A stretch of DNA of 64,000 nt from Volvox africanus. Taxonomy: Eukaryota; Chlorophyta; Chlorophyceae; Chlamydomonadales; Volvocaceae. Within the stretch, counting starts at the first letter, position 1. The number at the start of each line of letters is the position of its first letter. Where the stretch lies: contig BSDZ01000116.1 in assembly GCA_030268105.1 (NCBI GenBank), positions 792,501-856,500 on the forward strand, in the 5' to 3' direction. The translations under genes were made by a program, and so were the position numbers. This document shows positions 60,178 through 64,000 of this stretch, piece after piece. The notes under the pieces were generated by a model, which did no database searches, had not been told where the DNA came from, and saw only the letters and a program-made list of their open reading frames with translations.

Positions 60178-60450
60178 TGTGGGATAGGGTGTTTTGCTTC
60201 ACCCGTGGCCACTACCTGGCAGTCCCTCCCCTCCCCTGCCTGTATTTCGGGGCACCCTCATCCGTTCACCCCTAGGGATGTTGACTGCTCCGAAACCAAT
60301 GATTATCCGATAGCTAGGTGGTTCAGCACCCACCACCAGTGCATGCAGTGGTTGAAATTTGTCGAATCTCAACAGCGGCCTCAACTCCACTCCTGGTCGG
60401 CTAGCACACGGTCACTATAACCGGGGTCCTTACCGTTCATCTCATTATTG
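60178..60450 (+). repeat. Dispersed repeat family, copy 3
   Basis: Shares CACCCGTGGCCACTACCTGG, GTATTTCGGGGCACCCTCAT, CACCCCTAGGGATGTTGA and TTCAGCACCCACCACCAG with the copies at 15440 and 21185. It lies downstream of the kinesin. Confidence 0.75.
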
Positions 60451-62078
60451 GGATTTAAGTACAGTCATATGTCGGCATCGATATTGAAGCTCCCAGTCTC
60501 ACTTTTTATGTTATGGTTGTGTATGTGGCAATGGTGGACGACGCGGGCAGACTTGCCCTGACATCTGCTGTTGTGACTATGTGGTGCCGCTTGGCATGAA
60601 TTGAATGCCATAATGGAGGGATGCAGCAGCTTGACAAGACCCCGACTAACAGACGGCCTCTTAGCGGCTGGTAAGCTCTCTGGAGTCGATAACAATATGT
60701 ACTGCGTGTCAGCAATCCAAGCAAAATCTCCTTTCTTTGCCGGTTCCCCAGAACGTCCACCCCCTACGTCATCTCCGTAAAAGATCCGGCAAATAAGCTG
60801 CTGGTCATGGGCTTCTGTGACAGGGTTTTTACATGACGCCCCGCCCCCGCTGCCCCCCCCTCCCATCCACCCCCCAACCTACCACCATCTGCACCCTGTC
60901 AACGACCACATCGAATGCCAATCCCCCCGCTTTCACATCTCACGTCGAGATTGGGTTCTTAATGCGCCTCATCATGATTCGACTCATATTGAATCCAGCA
61001 GTTGCTCCATTAACCATGTGTTTCCTGGCTCCTCGTTCACTGAGCTCTCCCCGACATTGCCAACTTTCAACTGTCCCCGGCACTCACTTGTTACTTTAAA
61101 GAAGTAAACCCCCAATAATCGCAGTCATTACGCACTTGATGAGCCGCACGCAATCCTTCGCGTCGTAAACGTGCGTGCGTTTGTTGTTCGCAGGTATCTG
61201 CCCAAAACTGCATACCAAAACGCTCGCACGCAAAAGCTGTTATGTAAACCAGAAACTGGACCAGGGACTTGTCAGGGTGCGTGCGTCACACATAGAATGC
61301 CCGACCAATCAATAAATCATGTACCTCACGCACGTGGGGGCCCTGGGAAATAAATGGCTTCTGAGCGCCGTCCACCTCGTATTCTGTCCATAACGTACAG
61401 GGATGAAAAGGTTCCCAATTTTCCGCGCAACTGGCTCAGACGCTGTAGCACACTTCATGTACATATAGTCCTAACAGGGTCAGAAATCGCCATACCTGGT
61501 CCCTGTACGATTGCCGTACATGACCGTGCCACGTCACGAAACTAGCTAGCTACTTGGGTGCAATTAACCAGCTCTGTAAAGCAGTTGGAAGCCCGAGTTG
61601 CAAGGCCCAACACAAGACAATAAACAGCTGGTAAATGATGAGGGTCATTTACAGACCCTGAAAATGCTATATGGGGAGCTTCACAACCTTCCCTCCCGTG
61701 ACACAAGCCATGAGTCCCAAATAAGCAGTGCTTAGGTCTTTACGACATAACACGGCGCTCTTCATATGACACAGGACGAATCCTCTCTCCGACATGGCAG
61801 GATGAATAACGGATTTAGCTTTAATGAGCTAAAATGTCAGCCAGACCGCGCATCAGTCTCACCGTTATACCCATGCAGCAACAATGACGTAACGCCCCGC
61901 TATGTGTCAGCAGGCATATTGGGGTTATGAACAACAGGAATTTTCGGAGGGATGGCCCGCAACCACGTATTCCGTTCGCCTTTTAAACGGCGGGATCTGC
62001 TACAGAGGCCTCATATCCTCGGAAACGGTATATCCATGTGGATTTTGGACTCACCTCGGGAATCCATCAGCCCCTTAC
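60451..62078. other. No firm gene recognised
   Basis: A minus-strand open stretch at about 60500-60820 (QLICRIFYGDDVGG, KKGDFAWIADTQYILLSTPE) follows an acceptor-like CACAG and might be a distal exon of the gene entering from the right, but nothing confirms it. A plus-strand stretch at about 61575-61735 has coiled-coil flavour in two frames (SVKQLEARVAR; QLVNDEGHLQTLKMLYGEL) and may be a relic. Confidence 0.35.
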
Positions 62079-64000
62079 GGCCACCACATAGATCCATATG
62101 CAGCACACGAACGCCGCCCCCAGCGGCTCTACGTAGACGGCTGTAGAGAACTTGACCCGTTCGTCGGCGACGCGGTGTATACCTGCGAGCGGGGTACCCT
62201 GTGTTTGTGTATGTATGTGTTTGCATGATTTTGAGTTTGATTTAGTGTGTACGTGTGGTGTGTGTTTGTAAGCCCAGTTTCGCATGTCAAGGTTCATCAG
62301 GCGCGCACACGCACAGATCAAGGAGGCGCATACATGACAGCAACCAGTACACTGCTGGTATCGATGCCAGATTTCGACATGCCGTACACACATACACATA
62401 CACATACACACATAGACACACACATACACATACACATACACACACACGCACATACACATACACACATGCACATACACATACACACATGCACATACACACA
62501 TAGACATGCACATACACATACACATATACATACACACAAGTGACAGAGGATGTGCAGCTCCGAATGGGGTTCATGCATGAATTGCCCGTCATGCTCCATG
62601 ATGACAGACCGAGACCACAAGGCCCTCGTGACCGAAAGGGATCGCAGAGATCTTGATCTCGACACCAGCTTCAGCTCACCGGTGTTCGTGACCGCCTCGC
62701 TGACCGCGTCCAGGTAGCGGTCGCTGAAGGACATGGCCAGGATGTGGCCATGCGCAGCCTCCGCCCTGGCTTCCCGCCTGATGCGCTCGTTGTGGCTGGC
62801 CTGCCCGTGCGTGCATACAAGCAGCATGCAGGCCCGACAGCAGGCCCGACGACTTCAGACAGCTAACTGAGCGAAATCAGCACATAGAACACGATTAGGA
62901 AGCGCATAGGTGGCGCAAGTGGGCACAGCTTGAGGCACGAAATGTTTGCAAGGGAAGGTTGTTTCCTGTTCTCCTATACAGAACTAGATGATATACAGAG
63001 CTAGATGTTAACAAGTCGTCTGGTAGGTGCAAGGGCGTGTAGTTGCACGCTTTGCGTTCGGCACATGGCTGTGCCCGTCAAGAGCACCATGAGCAAAGGA
63101 CACGAGCAAATCGGAAAGATGCAGCGAGCGGACATGGAATGAAGGGGCCCGCACGAGCACACAAGTAAGCAGGTCGCATCGCCGAGTCGAGGGTGCACCT
63201 GCAGACCCTGTATCAGCTTGTGCCTTTCGCCCAGGTATGCGGGGGCGTCTGTGGGGCCCTGGCCGCCCGTTTCGGCGAGCTCCGCACTGGCCTTCAGAGA
63301 AGCGGCCGCAATCTTCTCGTGGACCTACAGGTGCGTATAATGGAGGAAAGTCCTCACTATCAACCGTTTACTGGTAAAAGGCGTGATGAAGTCATGACGT
63401 CATGCCAAGATGCCATGCCCGGCAGGCAGACTGCATCTCGGATACCACCATCAGGATACAACAGTGCTAACAGCAGCATGGTCGTCATAAACTGCTGCCT
63501 AACCTTTCGCTGCATCCCCAGAACAGCCAGCATAACCTTAACCGCAAAAAAATTATAGGTTGGCGGAAAATGTACCAGGCGGCAGCACGCGCAGCTAGTT
63601 ACGTGGGCTATGCGTGGCATCATATAAATACGTTTAGCCCGGGTTGTATTGTTCGTCATGGGAGGGGTTTATACGATGTTTATACCCGCAGGCCCCAATA
63701 GAACCTCGCACATGTTTCCCATGCCACCTGCCCGAACCTGCCTGCAGCACGCGCATGCAGGCGTGCAATCGTGCTCCCCTAAGTCCCCAACCCAGTTTCT
63801 GGCATGCAGCAACACCGGTACTGCTCTCATTTTCAATACTTAAGAGAGCGCTGCGTCTGCCAACCCACACGCCGGCGCCGGCGCGCGGCAGGTGCTGGTG
63901 GCCCCGTACGTTGTACTTTTCAGCGGAGCCCAATCCCCAACAGTCACGACGTACCTCGCGCATCTCCCTGAGGAGGCTCTTAAGTAGACGCGACACCTTG
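62079..64000 (-). CDS. Unrecognised gene, partial, enters from right edge
   Basis: Four exons in consistent phase on the minus strand: 64000-63955 (open to the edge), 63324-63199, 62800-62680, 62182-62079. They encode KVSRLLKSLLREMRE, then VHEKIAAASLKASAELAET and YLGERHKLIQGLQ, then ASHNERIRREARAEAAHGHI with MSFSDRYLDAVSEAV, then VADERVKFSTAVYVEPLGAA. The first three are Arg/Glu/Ala-rich and probably helical. The family is not recognised. The fourth exon ends at a GTAAGG donor and is the least certain; its continuation to the left was not found, and the start lies beyond 64000. Confidence 0.45.
62383..62540. repeat. (CATACA)n / (CA)n microsatellite
   Basis: Long run of ACACATACACATACAC units with ATAGACA and ATGCACA variants, in the intron between the two left-most exons of the right-edge gene. 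Confidence 0.95.

Noticed and set aside
62247..62543. His/Thr-rich open frames over the CATACA repeat
   Set aside because: Simple-sequence artefact without coding features.

Overview
This window looks like nuclear DNA of a volvocine (Chlamydomonas/Volvox-type) green alga. The coding sequence is cut into many short exons with canonical GT/AG introns. The proteins carry long Ala, Gln, Pro and Gly inserts. Introns hold CA/TG microsatellites, and a TGTAA polyadenylation signal follows the kinesin stop codon. No prokaryotic gene organisation, CRISPR array, rRNA or tRNA was seen. Exon models were built by hand from splice sites, reading-frame phase and family similarity; no alignment or transcript data were used.

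Layout. (1) 399-7197, minus: 5' nine exons of a FAN1-type structure-specific nuclease (HIRAN, SAP and TPR-like regions); the VRR-NUC catalytic end lies off the left edge. (2) 8639-19894, plus: a long gene (copy A) encoding a signal-anchor helix, a seven-bladed RCC1 propeller, a Gln-rich linker and a CHST15-like carbohydrate sulfotransferase domain. (3) 22644-32594, minus: a paralogous copy B with the same exon plan. A and B are tail to tail, so 8.6-32.6 kb is a large inverted duplication. (4) 32595-37143: no clear gene, but a 779-bp element with terminal inverted repeats, a CATCTAGAT-rich repeat cluster and a SAP-like exon. (5) 37144-39535, minus: a complete five-exon gene for a secreted cyclophilin-like protein. 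(6) 39536-44300: mostly unassigned, lower-GC sequence. (7) 45377-59749, plus: a divergent kinesin, 29 exons, 1452 residues visible, lacking only its N-terminus. (8) 62079-64000, minus: part of an unrecognised gene that enters from the right edge.

The main result is the RCC1-sulfotransferase gene. In both copies the intron phase across the RCC1/sulfotransferase junction matches, and the complete set of exons sums to an uninterrupted frame (1012 residues in A, 984 in B). This supports one Golgi-type type II membrane protein in which a beta-propeller is placed ahead of a PAPS-dependent sulfotransferase. The copies are a mosaic: some stretches are almost identical including introns, while others are diverged, as expected from gene conversion across the inverted repeat. 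The genes do not form an evident pathway: FAN1 is a DNA crosslink-repair enzyme, the kinesin is cytoskeletal, and the sulfotransferases and cyclophilin are secretory-pathway proteins.
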